Assembly (NCBI GenBank): GCA_023091665.1
Contig: JALJCQ010000014.1
Location: forward strand, 868,001 to 932,000
DNA from: Pythium myriotylum
Taxonomy: Eukaryota; Oomycota; Peronosporomycetes; Pythiales; Pythiaceae
Direction: 5' to 3'
DNA: 64,000 nucleotides
A program made the translations under genes and the position numbers. Below, in pieces: positions 1 through 9,820 of this stretch (its first letter is position 1; each line of letters opens with the position of its first letter). The notes below the pieces were generated by a model. The model was not told the origin of the DNA. It worked only from the letters and a program-made list of their open reading frames with translations, and did no database searches.

Positions 1-2
1 AC

Positions 3-1202
3 TTCGGCATGTGCTCGATCACGTCTTCGTCCACGGGTGTTGTCATGGGCAAGCTCTTCTCGTCGATCTTCGACATCAAGTCGAACGACAAAGTCCCGGA
101 CACGACGCCTGTGCTCAACCTGCTCTGCAGCAGCGGCGCGTTCCTCACCATGTCGGACACGGGGCTCGTGAGCTGTGCGCCGAACACGACCGAGTCCATG
201 ACCCGGTTCATCCTCAACGACACGAGCTCCTTCTTCTCCACGCAGACCTCGGGCTACGCCACGCTCAGTGTGACGGACCAGATCTTCAGTATTCTACGCA
301 ACTTGGTCCCGGAGAACATCGTCAGCTCGTTCGCCTCGGGTACGACGCTCAGTGTCATCATGTTCGCCGTCTGTTTCGGCATCGCGCTCGTCAAGAGCGT
401 CGACAAGGCCAAGGAGGGCGACAACTTCCCGCTGTTGCTCATTGGCCATGCCAACGTCATCTGTCGCATGCTGGTCAACAAGATCGTGGCCGTGATGCCG
501 ATCGCCATCGTCTCGATGATCGCCGGCTCGCTCGCCAAGTCCTCGACGACCACGGATCTGCTCGAGAGTATCGGCTTCCTCATCATTGCGCTGTTTGCGG
601 GGCTTGTCATTCTCACGATCGGTATCCTGGGCACGGCGCTCTTCATCACGACGCGCCGCAACATCTTCTCGTGGCTCCGCCATATCATCCCGGCTCAGGT
701 CTTCATCTTCGGCTGCTCGTCGTCGATCGCCACTCTGCCGATCACGCTGCGATGCGTCGAGTCATCACGGGAGGTCTCGCCCGCACTCGCTCGGTTCGTC
801 ATTCCTCTGGGCGCGACCAGTAACCTTAACGGCGCCGCTGTCTACATCCCACTCGCATGTATCTACATGGCGAGCGTGAGTGGCCACGAGAGTGACCTCA
901 CGCCGCTGACGTACATCATGCTCGCGCTCGTGGGGGCGATCTCATCGTTCGGTGTGGCGCCCGTGCCTCACGCTGGCCTCGTGATGGTCATCACCGTGTG
1001 GCGCACGGTCTTCAGCCAGTCCCTCCCGCCACAGGCCTTCTCGATTCTGGCTGGCGCTGACTGGATTCTCGACCGCATGCGATCCATCGTCAACATCACA
1101 AACGACACGATCATCTGTCGTATCATCGCTCACCAGTGTGACGAGACCGTCGAGGCCCAGCTCATGCGCCAACAACAAGGCCCGATGGCCACACCGATGT
1201 AG
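3..1202 (+). CDS. DAACS-family transporter, paralog A (5' truncated by window edge)
   Basis: Predicted secondary transporter of the dicarboxylate/amino acid:cation symporter family (SLC1/GltPh fold), acting in a membrane. The frame is open from base 3, so the first Met (base 9) is not the true start; about three N-terminal helices lie outside the window. Seen: an extracytoplasmic loop with a Cys pair and NTT/NDT glycosylation sequons, hairpin 1 tip CSSSIATLP, TM7 motif NLNG, hairpin 2 VPHAGLVM, and TM8 ADWILDRMRSIVNITND. TM8 keeps all polar positions equivalent to GltPh D390, D394, R397, N401 and D405; the TM7 NMD motif reads NLN. This is the most canonical of the six paralogs here and the likeliest to remain a cation-coupled carrier. 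The substrate cannot be told from sequence. Stop TAG at 1200-1202. Confidence 0.9.
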   Translation, partial: FGMCSITSSSTGVVMGKLFSSIFDIKSNDKVPDTTPVLNLLCSSGAFLTMSDTGLVSCAPNTTESMTRFILNDTSSFFSTQTSGYATLSVTDQIFSILRNLVPENIVSSFASGTTLSVIMFAVCFGIALVKSVDKAKEGDNFPLLLIGHANVICRMLVNKIVAVMPIAIVSMIAGSLAKSSTTTDLLESIGFLIIALFAGLVILTIGILGTALFITTRRNIFSWLRHIIPAQVFIFGCSSSIATLPITLRCVESSREVSPALARFVIPLGATSNLNGAAVYIPLACIYMASVSGHESDLTPLTYIMLALVGAISSFGVAPVPHAGLVMVITVWRTVFSQSLPPQAFSILAGADWILDRMRSIVNITNDTIICRIIAHQCDETVEAQLMRQQQGPMATPM

Positions 1203-1370
1203 ATTGTGGAGCCTTGTTCCCTCAGGAGTAGGAGACCCATGTATATGTTTAAAGAGTACCAACACGATCACTAGGAGACTTGCTAATTCTCCCCACGTCC
1301 CAGTCAGTGGCTTGTCGCACGTCTTCATCTCGCACGCTCCTCGGCTCACAACGGTTTCTTCCGATCGACA

Positions 1371-3062
1371 ATGGACCCCGCGACGACCACCGTCCACAAG
1401 GCCGGCGTCGGGCTCTCGCTGCTGGCTGAGGACCAGTTTGCTCGTGTGCGAAGCGCCATTGGCGATGCGCGCGTCGTCCTCATCGGAGAAGAGACCCACG
1501 GCACGCAAGAGTTCTACGCACTGCGTGCCGAGCTCACTAAGGCGCTGGTCGAACGCGAAGGCTTCTCGCTCGTGCTCTGCGAGTCCGACTTTCCGACTTT
1601 TTACGAGCTCCATCGCTTCGTAGGCTGCACGCATGCGTCCCATGCCTCGTCGTCGTCTTCGTCTTCGGCGAAATCGTCGCCAGTGCGAAGCCCGAGTGCG
1701 TCAACGCCATTGCTAGACGCCGACGCCAAGACTACCAATCCTTCGTACGGCACTGCCCACGCAGAAGACTTACCGACGAGCTCACCGCCGTCTCGTGTCA
1801 CGGCCGAAGAAGTCATGGAGGTGCTCAAGGAACGCTTCCCCGTGTGGATGTGGCGCAACGAGGTCGTGCGCGACTTTGTCGAGTGGCTCCAGCACGAGAA
1901 CCTGCGGCGAGAACTCGCTCCTTCGCCGGACACGACCCATGGACTGCCGGTCGCGTTGCTGGGGCTGGACATCTACAGCATGTTCACGTCCACAGACCAA
2001 GTCATCGAGTACCTTGACACGGTCGATCCGGCGATGGCCGAACGTGCTCGCCGTCGCTACCGCGTGCTCCAGCACTTTCGCCCGCACGAAGAAGACTACT
2101 GTCGTGCCGTGCTCAGCGGCCGCGTGCCTCCACAGCACAACTCGATCCGACGCATGCTCCACGAGCTCCACGACAAGCGGAACGAGTTTAAGAACATTTT
2201 CGGCGACGGCGACGAGTTCTTCAACGCGTACGAGAACGCACGTGTCGTGCTGGCTGCCGAGCAGTACTACCGACAGAGCTACCTCGGTCGTGGCACCATC
2301 TCGTGGAACACGCGTGATCGCGCAATGGCCGAGATGGTCGTCGATGCACTCGCGTTCCACGATGACAAGTTTCGGCAGCTCGGGCGTGGCAACCGCAAGT
2401 CGCGAGCCGTCGTGTGGGCCCACAACTCGCACATTGGCGACGCGGCTGCGACTGAGCTGTTTGCGAACTGCGGCCAAGTGAACGTCGGCCACTTGGTGAG
2501 GGAGGTACTGGGCCGAGACGCATGCTTTCTCATCGGACTCTCGACCTCCACGGGCACTGTGCGAGCTGCGAGGCGCTGGAACGGCCGTGATCACGTGATG
2601 GAGTTGAATTTGCCACTCAACGAGAGCACGGGCGACGTGTTCCACCGTGTAGCTGGAGCGAGGCAAGCAAGCGGCGAGGAGCAAGACTTTGGGCTTCTCT
2701 TCCGGTCCAACAATCCGGCGAAACCCCTGTCGTTCGAGTCAGCTGCAGCGAGGAATGTGTTGGTTATGCCTCGCCTGGAGCGATTCATTGGCGTTCAGTA
2801 TCTGAAGGAGCGTGAGCGACTCGCGCACTACTCATCGTGTCGCCTGAGCCAGCAGTTCGACATGGTTCTCCACGTGGAGAGGACGACGGCGCTGCGTCCG
2901 CTGCCCGAGTTTATCGGCGAGCCACACGAGCCGACGGCAACGACGACGACGACGACGATGGCCAAGTCGGACCACTACCACTGGGACCATGTGCTTGGCA
3001 GCGAGCAGGAACAAGAAGAGGACGAAGAGGAGGAACATGAGGCCATGGCAGTGCCGCCCTGA
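1371..3062 (+). CDS. Erythromycin-esterase-like (Ere family) protein
   Basis: 563 aa, no intron. Matches the Ere fold by motif order: LIGEETHGTQEF (E41, H43 and E47 in the metal-hydrolase-like active region), ESDF at about 71, a WMWRNEVVRDFVEWL block at about 159-173, GLDIYSM at 198-204, and AVVWAHNSHIGD with H351 and H354. Characterised family members hydrolyse macrolide lactones; in an oomycete the substrate is unknown and antibiotic resistance should not be assumed. Odd features: a low-complexity Ser-rich insert at residues about 88-145, just after the first catalytic block, and a Thr-run plus acidic Gln/Glu tail (about 520-555). No signal peptide is apparent, so probably cytosolic. ATG at 1371 is the first in frame. 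The 3' end converges on DAACS paralog B, with only 62 bp between stop codons. Confidence 0.87.
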   Translation: MDPATTTVHKAGVGLSLLAEDQFARVRSAIGDARVVLIGEETHGTQEFYALRAELTKALVEREGFSLVLCESDFPTFYELHRFVGCTHASHASSSSSSSAKSSPVRSPSASTPLLDADAKTTNPSYGTAHAEDLPTSSPPSRVTAEEVMEVLKERFPVWMWRNEVVRDFVEWLQHENLRRELAPSPDTTHGLPVALLGLDIYSMFTSTDQVIEYLDTVDPAMAERARRRYRVLQHFRPHEEDYCRAVLSGRVPPQHNSIRRMLHELHDKRNEFKNIFGDGDEFFNAYENARVVLAAEQYYRQSYLGRGTISWNTRDRAMAEMVVDALAFHDDKFRQLGRGNRKSRAVVWAHNSHIGDAAATELFANCGQVNVGHLVREVLGRDACFLIGLSTSTGTVRAARRWNGRDHVMELNLPLNESTGDVFHRVAGARQASGEEQDFGLLFRSNNPAKPLSFESAAARNVLVMPRLERFIGVQYLKERERLAHYSSCRLSQQFDMVLHVERTTALRPLPEFIGEPHEPTATTTTTTMAKSDHYHWDHVLGSEQEQEEDEEEEHEAMAVPP

Positions 3063-3124
3063 AGGAGAAGAGGCTCGCAAACTTGCTTTTCGTTTACGGA
3101 TAATAAAAGAGGACCACCAAATAG

Positions 3125-4807
3125 CTAGAACCGGTTGGAGCGGATGGTCGTGGGCGTGGAGAACTCGGCCTCGATCATAAAGTCGCGCGGGCCCTTGGCG
3201 AGCGACCGCTTCTCGCACTGCTCGGCGATGATGCGTACGAGCACTGCGTGGGTCGTGACGCTCACGAGCGTGCGCACGCGCTTGAGCAGCCAGTCAGTCA
3301 CGACGAGGATCGTGATCGCCTCGCCCACATCCTTGTTCACGACCACGCGCCAAATCGTGGCGATCATGACAATCTCGGCGCCGTCGACGAGTCTGGCCCC
3401 GAACGCCGTGATGGCGCTGAGAATCCAGAGCTCGAGGTACTTGCCGGCCGTGAGCTCGCTGTCATTGCCAGTGATGCGTGCAAGGAAGACGATCGCGAGC
3501 GGCACGAAGAGGCTCATGCCCGTGAGGTTGCAGGTCGCGGCGAACGGGAGCACGATGCGGCTGACCGAGGGCGGCACCTCGCCGCGCGTGTCGACACAGC
3601 GGATCGTCATGGGCAGCGTGGCCATGGTCGACGAGCAGCCGAACGAGAAGACCTGCGCCGGCAGCACGTGGCGCAGGTACTGCAGGATGTTGAGGCGGGT
3701 CGTGATGTAGAGCGCGCTGCCGAGGCAGACAAAGACGTAGAACAGGCAGGCAAGCACGAGCGCGAGCATCATGTAGTTGATGTCGGTGAGGCAGCTGAAC
3801 GAGGTCTTGTTGAGGCCGATCGCGCCGCCCAAGAGGAACGCCACGGCCACAGGCATCACCTTGAGCAGTTCGTTGATGATCATGCCGAAGACGATCTGGC
3901 CCTGGCTCGCCATGAGCACGATGTAGTTGGGCACGCCGTGGCGTGAGTCGTGGCCGTAGGAGCAGGCCACAGCGAAGAAGAAGGACGTGAAGACCACGGC
4001 CACGTAGATGCCGTCGACGAAGCCCGCGAGCATGTTGTTGGGGATCATGTTGGTGAGGATGCCCACGAGCTGGTCCGTGAGCGAGAACGTTGGCGCCTTG
4101 CTCGCGCTCCGAGCGAAGAAAAAGTTTGGGTCCTGGAGCCCGAAGACTGTGTTGACCGACGAGTTGGCGCTGCTGCAGGCCACCGTGCCGTTGGGGCCCA
4201 TGGCGAGCCAGTTGCCGCTGTCGCACTGGAACGCGAGCTGTGGGATGGCGTTGGGGATCTCGCGGGCCGGCTTCGTGACGAAAACCGACGAGAACATGGC
4301 CGCGAAGATGGTGCCGACGGCGGCTGCGAGCAGCGCCGAGCCGACGAACCAAAGCGCCGTGAAGACCGCGAGGCGGCGCACGTTCCCGTTCGTGACGGCG
4401 TCGGTCACGGAGACGACCATGCTACAGAAGACGGTCGGCAGCACGAGCCCGACGAGCGCGTCAAAGTAGGCCTGTCCCGGGTACCGCACCCAGCTCACGA
4501 CGTCGCGCGAGGCGTCCGACTCGGTGAGCAGCGCGCCGAGCCCGAGCCCGACGCAGAGCCCGATGAAAGCGTAGAGCGCCGACACGGGGCGCGGCGCGAA
4601 CTGCTGACGCGCAAACATGCCGAACAGTTCGTGGTGCTGGGCCTCGTGGGCGAACGGGTTGGGCGCGCCGCCGGCAGCCGCGGGCGGTGGGCCCCCCGAG
4701 GCCTCGGGCTCGAAGTTGAGGCGCTTGGCCGAGGTCTTGATGATGTCGAAGTCGAACTGGGACATGGCCAGCGACTCGGTCTCGGACGCCACCATGGAGC
4801 GATGCAT
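3125..4807 (-). CDS. DAACS-family transporter, paralog B
   Basis: 560 aa from the ATG at 4807 (MHRSMVASE...). The frame stays open to an ATG at 5086, but the extra 93 residues are low-complexity, and the shorter start gives the N-terminal length seen in the paralogs. Visible: first helix around ALYAFIGLCVGLGLGALL, a Cys-pair loop (FQCDSG ... VACSSANSS), hairpin 1 tip CSSTMATLP, TM7 NLTG, hairpin 2 FGARLVDGAE, and TM8 TDWLLKRVRTLVSVTTH. Relative to GltPh, the D394, N401 and D405 positions are Lys, Ser and His, and the hairpin 2 glycine/proline pattern is altered, so transport may not be Na+-coupled. Single exon. It lies on the opposite strand to paralogs A and C-F. Confidence 0.88.
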   Translation of the reverse strand: MHRSMVASETESLAMSQFDFDIIKTSAKRLNFEPEASGGPPPAAAGGAPNPFAHEAQHHELFGMFARQQFAPRPVSALYAFIGLCVGLGLGALLTESDASRDVVSWVRYPGQAYFDALVGLVLPTVFCSMVVSVTDAVTNGNVRRLAVFTALWFVGSALLAAAVGTIFAAMFSSVFVTKPAREIPNAIPQLAFQCDSGNWLAMGPNGTVACSSANSSVNTVFGLQDPNFFFARSASKAPTFSLTDQLVGILTNMIPNNMLAGFVDGIYVAVVFTSFFFAVACSYGHDSRHGVPNYIVLMASQGQIVFGMIINELLKVMPVAVAFLLGGAIGLNKTSFSCLTDINYMMLALVLACLFYVFVCLGSALYITTRLNILQYLRHVLPAQVFSFGCSSTMATLPMTIRCVDTRGEVPPSVSRIVLPFAATCNLTGMSLFVPLAIVFLARITGNDSELTAGKYLELWILSAITAFGARLVDGAEIVMIATIWRVVVNKDVGEAITILVVTDWLLKRVRTLVSVTTHAVLVRIIAEQCEKRSLAKGPRDFMIEAEFSTPTTIRSNRF

Positions 4808-5382
4808 GGTGCTCGAGGGGCGGAATTTGCGGTCTGGCGATTTTGGTGAGGGAGGTGGAAGAGAAGAAGAACGGGGAGAGAACTGGGCAGTGGATGAGAG
4901 TGGAAGAGCCGCAGTGGATAAGTGGCGTGACTGCGCGTCATCTTGAACGAGGGAAAGCTGGAGAGAGAGGTCACGGTCTCCGCTAAAATCGCGGCCGGTT
5001 ACGCAAGAAGAGACTGGCCCCACGTGGTGAGCTCGGGATTCGTCCACCTGCTGAACCTTCCGACGCGCTGAACTTCGGCGAGCCACCCACGACTCGGACG
5101 CAGAAACGAGTCGCGCGTGGACAGACTCGCCGTCGCTTCGAAATGCTTCCTGCGTGTCGGCGGTGAGAACGAGCGAGGAGCTCCATCATCTCGCGAGCCT
5201 GTCGGGGGCTCTCCTTTGCGGCAAGAAGGGCAGGAAGAGGGTCCTCCTCACGTCGTGTTGGTCGGCTTCCTCGTCGCTGCACCATCTGATCCCGAGAGAG
5301 AGAGAGAAGCCATCGGGCTGATCTTGAGGCCAGAGCTCGAACGAACCGAAGCGAGCTCACTCGCCGCACGCCACCGCCGTGA
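4808..5382. other. Intergenic: 5' region of paralog B and 3' region of the next minus-strand gene
   Basis: No supported gene. It should hold the promoter and leader of DAACS paralog B and the 3' UTR of the membrane protein at 5383-6867. A short GA run sits near 5291-5302. Long frames here are GC-driven antisense frames without recognisable domains. Confidence 0.5.
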
Positions 5383-6867
5383 TCAGCCATCGAGAATCCG
5401 CAAGATCGCCTCGAAGTCCATCCCTGTGAGAACAGCAACGACGTGTTTGAGATTTGCTCAGCGACCAGCGAGAGGGAGAGGAAGAAGAAACATTTGATGA
5501 TCACCTGAGTGCTTGAGCCGAAACGTGAGGCTGTAGGTGACCCAGACGAAGAGCTTGGCCTGGAGCACGAGCGCCTGCGTCTCGGCCACGAATGCGAGCT
5601 GGTGGAGCGCGTGCACGCCGAGCTTCCGGTCGAGCAGGCGACAGAGCAGCAGCAGCATCGCGATCTTGAAGACCACGTAGCCCGCGATGGTCGTCGCAGC
5701 CTTTTGCCGTCGGTCGTAGGGGGCCGGAGGGTAGAATTGCGCGTTCGGCAGCTGCGCGAGGATCGACGAGTAGAGCACGTAGACGCACGGGATGAACGCC
5801 TCGATGTACTCGACGAGCACGAGGTACTCGCTCGTGAAGTGGATCTTCTGGGCGATCGCGGCGAGATCACTGGGACGAGAAGGGCCCGCTCGCGAGACGC
5901 GTCGGAGTCGCTTGCGCTCGGCACGAGCCGAGAGCGAGCGCACGTTGAGCAGCGACTGCAGCACGTCGATGGCCACGACGACCGCCATGGTCAGGTGCGT
6001 GGACGACGCGCCTGAGACACACGCCGTGAGGTAGAGCGAGTTGAAGAGCTCGACAGAGAAGACGATGATCTCGGGCGTCTGGTCCTCGAGCGCCGTGCCC
6101 ACGCAAACACGCGCGAGCAGGTTCTTGGCCGCGAGCTTGATCACCGGCAGGCAGACGAGGAAAAGCGGCTGGTTCTGCTCGCCGCACCAGAAGAAGACGG
6201 CCGTGTACGCGGGATACACGTACACGAGCATGGACTGCACCAAGAGGATCTTAGTGAGCTGGATGGCCTTGCGTTCGAGGCTCGGCACAGCTCGAAAGGA
6301 TGCAAGACCGAGGATACCGACGGTCGCCGAGACAAGGAAGAATGTGTAAGGCCCGGCCGTGACGACAAAGCCGAACGGGATCGGGAACGTCCAGAGGTAG
6401 CTGAGCAGAGCGAGGAAGGCGATGTACATCGAGCTCGCGCAGACTGCGATGGCCACGGCTTGGCGTTGGGAGATCGCGAGTTCCGGGATGACCTGGTGGA
6501 ACTGGAGCACGTAGCTGTAGCCCATGGTCAGCGTCGTGGCGGCCATTCGCAGCCAGATCCCACAGTCGGATCTCCAGTCGCTCGGAGGTGCGAGCGGCAT
6601 GCACTCGAGTAGCACGACGAAGAGCAGCGACGGGGCAGGCAGTGCGAGGCAGATGAGTAGGCATCGCAGAGGCGTCGCTCGCGTCTCGTACTCGCGAAAC
6701 TGGGTGAGCCGCTCGACGGAGTAACGTCCCGAGCGACTGACTTGGAGTCTTGACCAGCATCGCGAGAGAAACTGGAAGATCCCGAGAGGGTTCTTCGCGT
6801 GCGTCGAGTGGGCAGCGAGATCGTGGACGTCGGGAGCGACGGCGACTCGGCCGACGACGAGAGCCAT
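5383..6867 (-). CDS. Multi-pass membrane protein, unknown function (two exons)
   Basis: Model: exon 1 6867-5505, intron 5504-5424 (GTGATC...TCACAG, 81 bp), exon 2 5423-5383. The product is 467 aa and ends ...KHSGMDFEAILRILDG. Without splicing the frame would run into low-complexity Leu/Pro sequence, so the intron is preferred. About nine or ten hydrophobic segments are spread over residues 65-450, with a basic Arg/Lys-rich linker (ERKRLRRVSR) between the two membrane halves. I recognise no named family. Family knowledge: large uncharacterised multi-spanning proteins of this style are common in oomycete genomes. It shares a 216 bp divergent upstream region with the RNase H gene at 7084. Confidence 0.7.
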
Positions 6868-7083
6868 GGCGAGAGCGAGGTCGTGGTCGGACAGCGGAAC
6901 GCATCGCGCTATTCCTGGTGCTGGGGGAGGGCCGAGACCACTTCAACCTGACACTGAAACTCAATCTGAAACTATACGCGTCTGGTTTTGTCATTTTGCA
7001 TATTTCATAGTCTATATCGGTGATTATTTCTGGGCTTTTTGAGCTGATCTCTTCAGCGTCGCTTCCTGACCACGCAGTCGACC

Positions 7084-7713
7084 ATGGCGCTCCGTCTCCG
7101 TCGCGCGCTCTGCGTGCGAAGCGCTGTGGCTTTTCGCGCGCGGAACCATGTTCTCCAGGTGCCTCGTCTCAACAGCTATCCGACGGCGGCGGCGCTGCGT
7201 TCGTCCGTGGCCTGTGGGCGAAGTTACAGCCATTCCAGTCGCCAGCCAAGTGCTCCAACACCGACGATGGTGGCGTTCGTGGACGGCGCGTGCCGCGGCA
7301 ACCCAGGCCACGGCGCGTGCGGCGCGCTCGTCATCGACCCAGAGACGCAGCGAGTCGTCGCGTCGCGAGCGCGGTATCTCAGCGGCCACGAGACCAACAA
7401 CACGGCCGAGTACAACGGCCTGCTGCTGGCACTCGAGCTCGCCGAGGAGCTCGAGCTGACGTCGCTTCAGATCTGCATGGACTCGGAGCTCGTGGTCAAG
7501 CAAATGCGCGGCCAGTACCGCGTCAAGGCGCCGCATCTGCGCGAGTTGTACCAGCAGAGCAGGGCGCGGTGTCGTTTCTTGCAGAGTGTCGAGTTCCGCC
7601 ACGTCCCGCGAGAGGAGAACGCGCTCGCTGATCGACTAGCGAATGAGGCGCTGGATGAAGAGGCGTCCGCCAGTGAGCTCAGTACGTGTGAGCAAGTAGT
7701 GGTCGAAAGATGA
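7084..7713 (+). CDS. Ribonuclease HI, probably organelle-targeted
   Basis: 209 aa. Hydrolyses the RNA strand of RNA:DNA hybrids. The RNase H type 1 catalytic set is complete: D67 (AFVDGACRGNPG), E109 (NNTAEYNG), D133 (CMDSELVVKQM) and D183 (ALADRLANEA), with H173 in the flexible loop (RHVPREENA). The first 60 residues are rich in Arg, Ala and Ser with no acidic residues, as in a mitochondrial presequence. An internal Met at residue 62 could give an untargeted form; this is inference. Single exon. A canonical AATAAA lies at 7745-7750, about 30 bp after the stop. Not retroviral: no linked reverse transcriptase, and it sits among host genes. Confidence 0.92.
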   Translation: MALRLRRALCVRSAVAFRARNHVLQVPRLNSYPTAAALRSSVACGRSYSHSSRQPSAPTPTMVAFVDGACRGNPGHGACGALVIDPETQRVVASRARYLSGHETNNTAEYNGLLLALELAEELELTSLQICMDSELVVKQMRGQYRVKAPHLRELYQQSRARCRFLQSVEFRHVPREENALADRLANEALDEEASASELSTCEQVVVER

Positions 7714-8202
7714 CGCAGGGTACTTGAGACGACCTTATCTCCAGAATAAAGCATCCCGTGATTACACCATCGTTTCACCGGAGGGCGAGGCAGTATTCGC
7801 AGCAAAGCAGATACGCACACCTGTCCCATATCTCTGCTGCGGAGATTCTTGGCTGGGAAGCTGAACGAGTCGGTGAATGAAATCAGCTGATTGAACGAGA
7901 CAGCTGTGGATTTGCTGCGAGACCTGTTGGTTCTTGTTGGGAGCGAGCATCTAGTCGCAGAGTCTCGCTGCTTTCGTTTGTTTTCTGCCCTATTCACGGA
8001 GAACAGGGAGTTTGCTTGAAGAGATGCCGTGTTCCGGTTGCGTGAGAAACTGGAGGAGGACAACTTCGGACCAGAAGGCCGAATGTTCGTGAAGTTGTGG
8101 GGGCGAATCCAAGCAATCCTGTCAGCTGATGGGAAGCAGATGGGAGCGAGGAAAATGGATCATAAAAGTGTGTCTATTATTCTTGAGCGTATCTCATCCA
8201 GA
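7714..8202. other. Intergenic between convergent genes
   Basis: Holds the 3' UTR and polyadenylation region of RNase H (AATAAA at 7745) and, from the other side, the 3' end of the MaoC-like gene. No other supported gene or RNA seen. Confidence 0.5.
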
Positions 8203-9447
8203 TTATTGTGTGGGCAACGTCTCATCGGGGCCGTAGACCCAGCCGACCGTGCGCAGCACGCCCGACACGACGGTCGTCTCTCCGTGGGTGACCTTGGCCA
8301 TGGTGATCATCTTGTCGGTCGGTTTCTTGCCGAGACTGACGGTCGATTCACACTTAAGTCGGCTTTGAATCGGCACGGACGAGGCTTCGTCGCTCACCAC
8401 CATCGAGCACAGAATGGGGAGCGAGGGCACTCGCTTCTGGAGCTGCAGCGAGGCGGCCGTGCGACCCACGAGCCACATGATCGGCGTTTGCGATGGCTTG
8501 CTCTTCGACCCGTCCAGGTTTGTGATGCTCACTTCCTCAAGTTCGTCCACGTTGCGCTGAGTGCATGAGAACTCGGTAGTCAGCGGTTCCGCGAACTCGC
8601 GCTCGGTGATCGCGGTCACATCGAGCTGCGCGGCGGACGCTGACAGCGGCGCGAGCAGCGTCTCCTGCTTGAACGGCACGGAGATGCACGTGGTCGACTG
8701 CCACACTGTGCCCTGCTCATCAAACAGATCAGTCTGGATCAAGAACTCGATCTCGGTCTCAAGGAATCGCTTCTCCGTCAACACCATCAGGCACTACAAC
8801 AACACACAAAGTACAGTTAGTCGCATCCGATACCAATGCCCTTGACAATCCGGACCACTCACATGCAGTCCATCGATCTCTCCATCAGTCTCCTTCTTCT
8901 CGGTCTCAGGCTCCTTGTCACGGAAGCGCATGTCCAACGGTCTCAACTGGCAGATCGTGATGGCCTTGGTTTTGAGCCCCGTGAGCGCCGCCGGGAAGTT
9001 CGAGTTGCCCAGCAGCTGCACGAAGAGCCCGCTCACGGCGATCTGCGGGAAAATGAACGGAATGGTCTCGAGCTGGAGCTCCTGGAAGCCGAGCGAGGTC
9101 GTGATCTTGGCAAAGTCCGTGGAGAGCAGCGCGAAGGGGCTCTGCAGCGTGATGCGCGGGCACGGCGAGCGCAGGATCGCGTGGCGCCAGCCGTGGCGCG
9201 TCATGGGCGACAGGTAGCAGCGCCAGCGGAACTCTTTCGTGCCCAGATCGCTCGGCGCCGGCAGCGCGGCGTAGCTGGTCGCAGGAAGATCAGTCATGGT
9301 GAGCGCGTTTCGCAGCATTCGATCGGACGCGGCGTCGCGCGCTTACCTCGCGGTGATCTCGTGGTCCCACGTGACCACGACGTAGAGCAGCGGGATCGCG
9401 ATGGTCACGCCCACGAGCGCGAAGAGCATCCACGCCGGCAGCACCAT
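8203..9447 (-). CDS. Membrane-anchored hotdog/MaoC-like protein (three exons)
   Basis: Model: exon 1 9447-9347, intron 9346-9275 (GTAAGC...ACCAG), exon 2 9274-8863, intron 8862-8794 (GTGAGT...TTGTAG), exon 3 8793-8203. All phases agree and give 367 aa. Exon 1 encodes an N-terminal hydrophobic anchor (MVLPAWMLFALVGVTIAIPL) followed by VVTWDHEITA; the rest is soluble. The pattern of PFIFPQIAVSGLFVQLLG, then FPAALTGLKTKAI, then LRPLDMRF, then TEIEFLIQTDLFDEQGTVW resembles the paired hotdog folds of MaoC-like acyl dehydratases (compare YPHVLAFPLH and LGLVHVRN in relatives). I do not see the hydratase catalytic Asp/His motif, so enzymatic activity is doubtful. An unrelated membrane protein is the alternative. 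The gene is divergent from DAACS paralog C. Confidence 0.6.
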
Positions 9448-9820
9448 GGTCGAGGAGGGAGATCCCGAGCACTGTCTCATCAACGAAGAGAGCCCCTCGT
9501 ATCCCTCCACTACGACATCCCCCCCTGCTTGTTCACAGGGAGTAGTGTACTCCTCTCTTAACCCAAAGCAAGGTTCCTTGAAGTACCCAAATCAGCTCGT
9601 CTTGGGCGCATTACTGCCTCCACCAGCTGGTGGGCCCCGAAAAGGCGGGGCAGGCGCCCAGTATCCAAGTATATTCCGATCGCCTTTATTTTGGGTTCGC
9701 TGACTCTCTCTCTCGCTCGCGGTTCCTTGATGGTGACTGGTCCGGATACCTGACCGGTCGGCGAGCTGCGAGAGCTGATGGGCAGCAGCCGGGGCGCGTG
9801 ACTTCTCTCCTGCTCCCGTG
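9448..9820. promoter_or_regulatory. Divergent intergenic region
   Basis: 373 bp between the start codons of the MaoC-like gene (minus) and DAACS paralog C (plus). Presumably holds both promoters. A CT-rich tract (about 9703-9720) precedes paralog C. I could not assign a TATA box or an oomycete initiator with confidence. Confidence 0.4.

Noticed and set aside
11..823. Long overlapping frames on both strands of the GC-rich genes in 1-21,000
   Set aside because: They overlap recognisable transporter, esterase or REP domains, are rich in Arg/His/Ala, and have no domain of their own; typical of GC-rich coding DNA.
1371..3062. Esterase-like gene as an antibiotic resistance gene
   Set aside because: Family membership alone does not show macrolide hydrolysis, and the gene sits among ordinary host genes in oomycete codon style.
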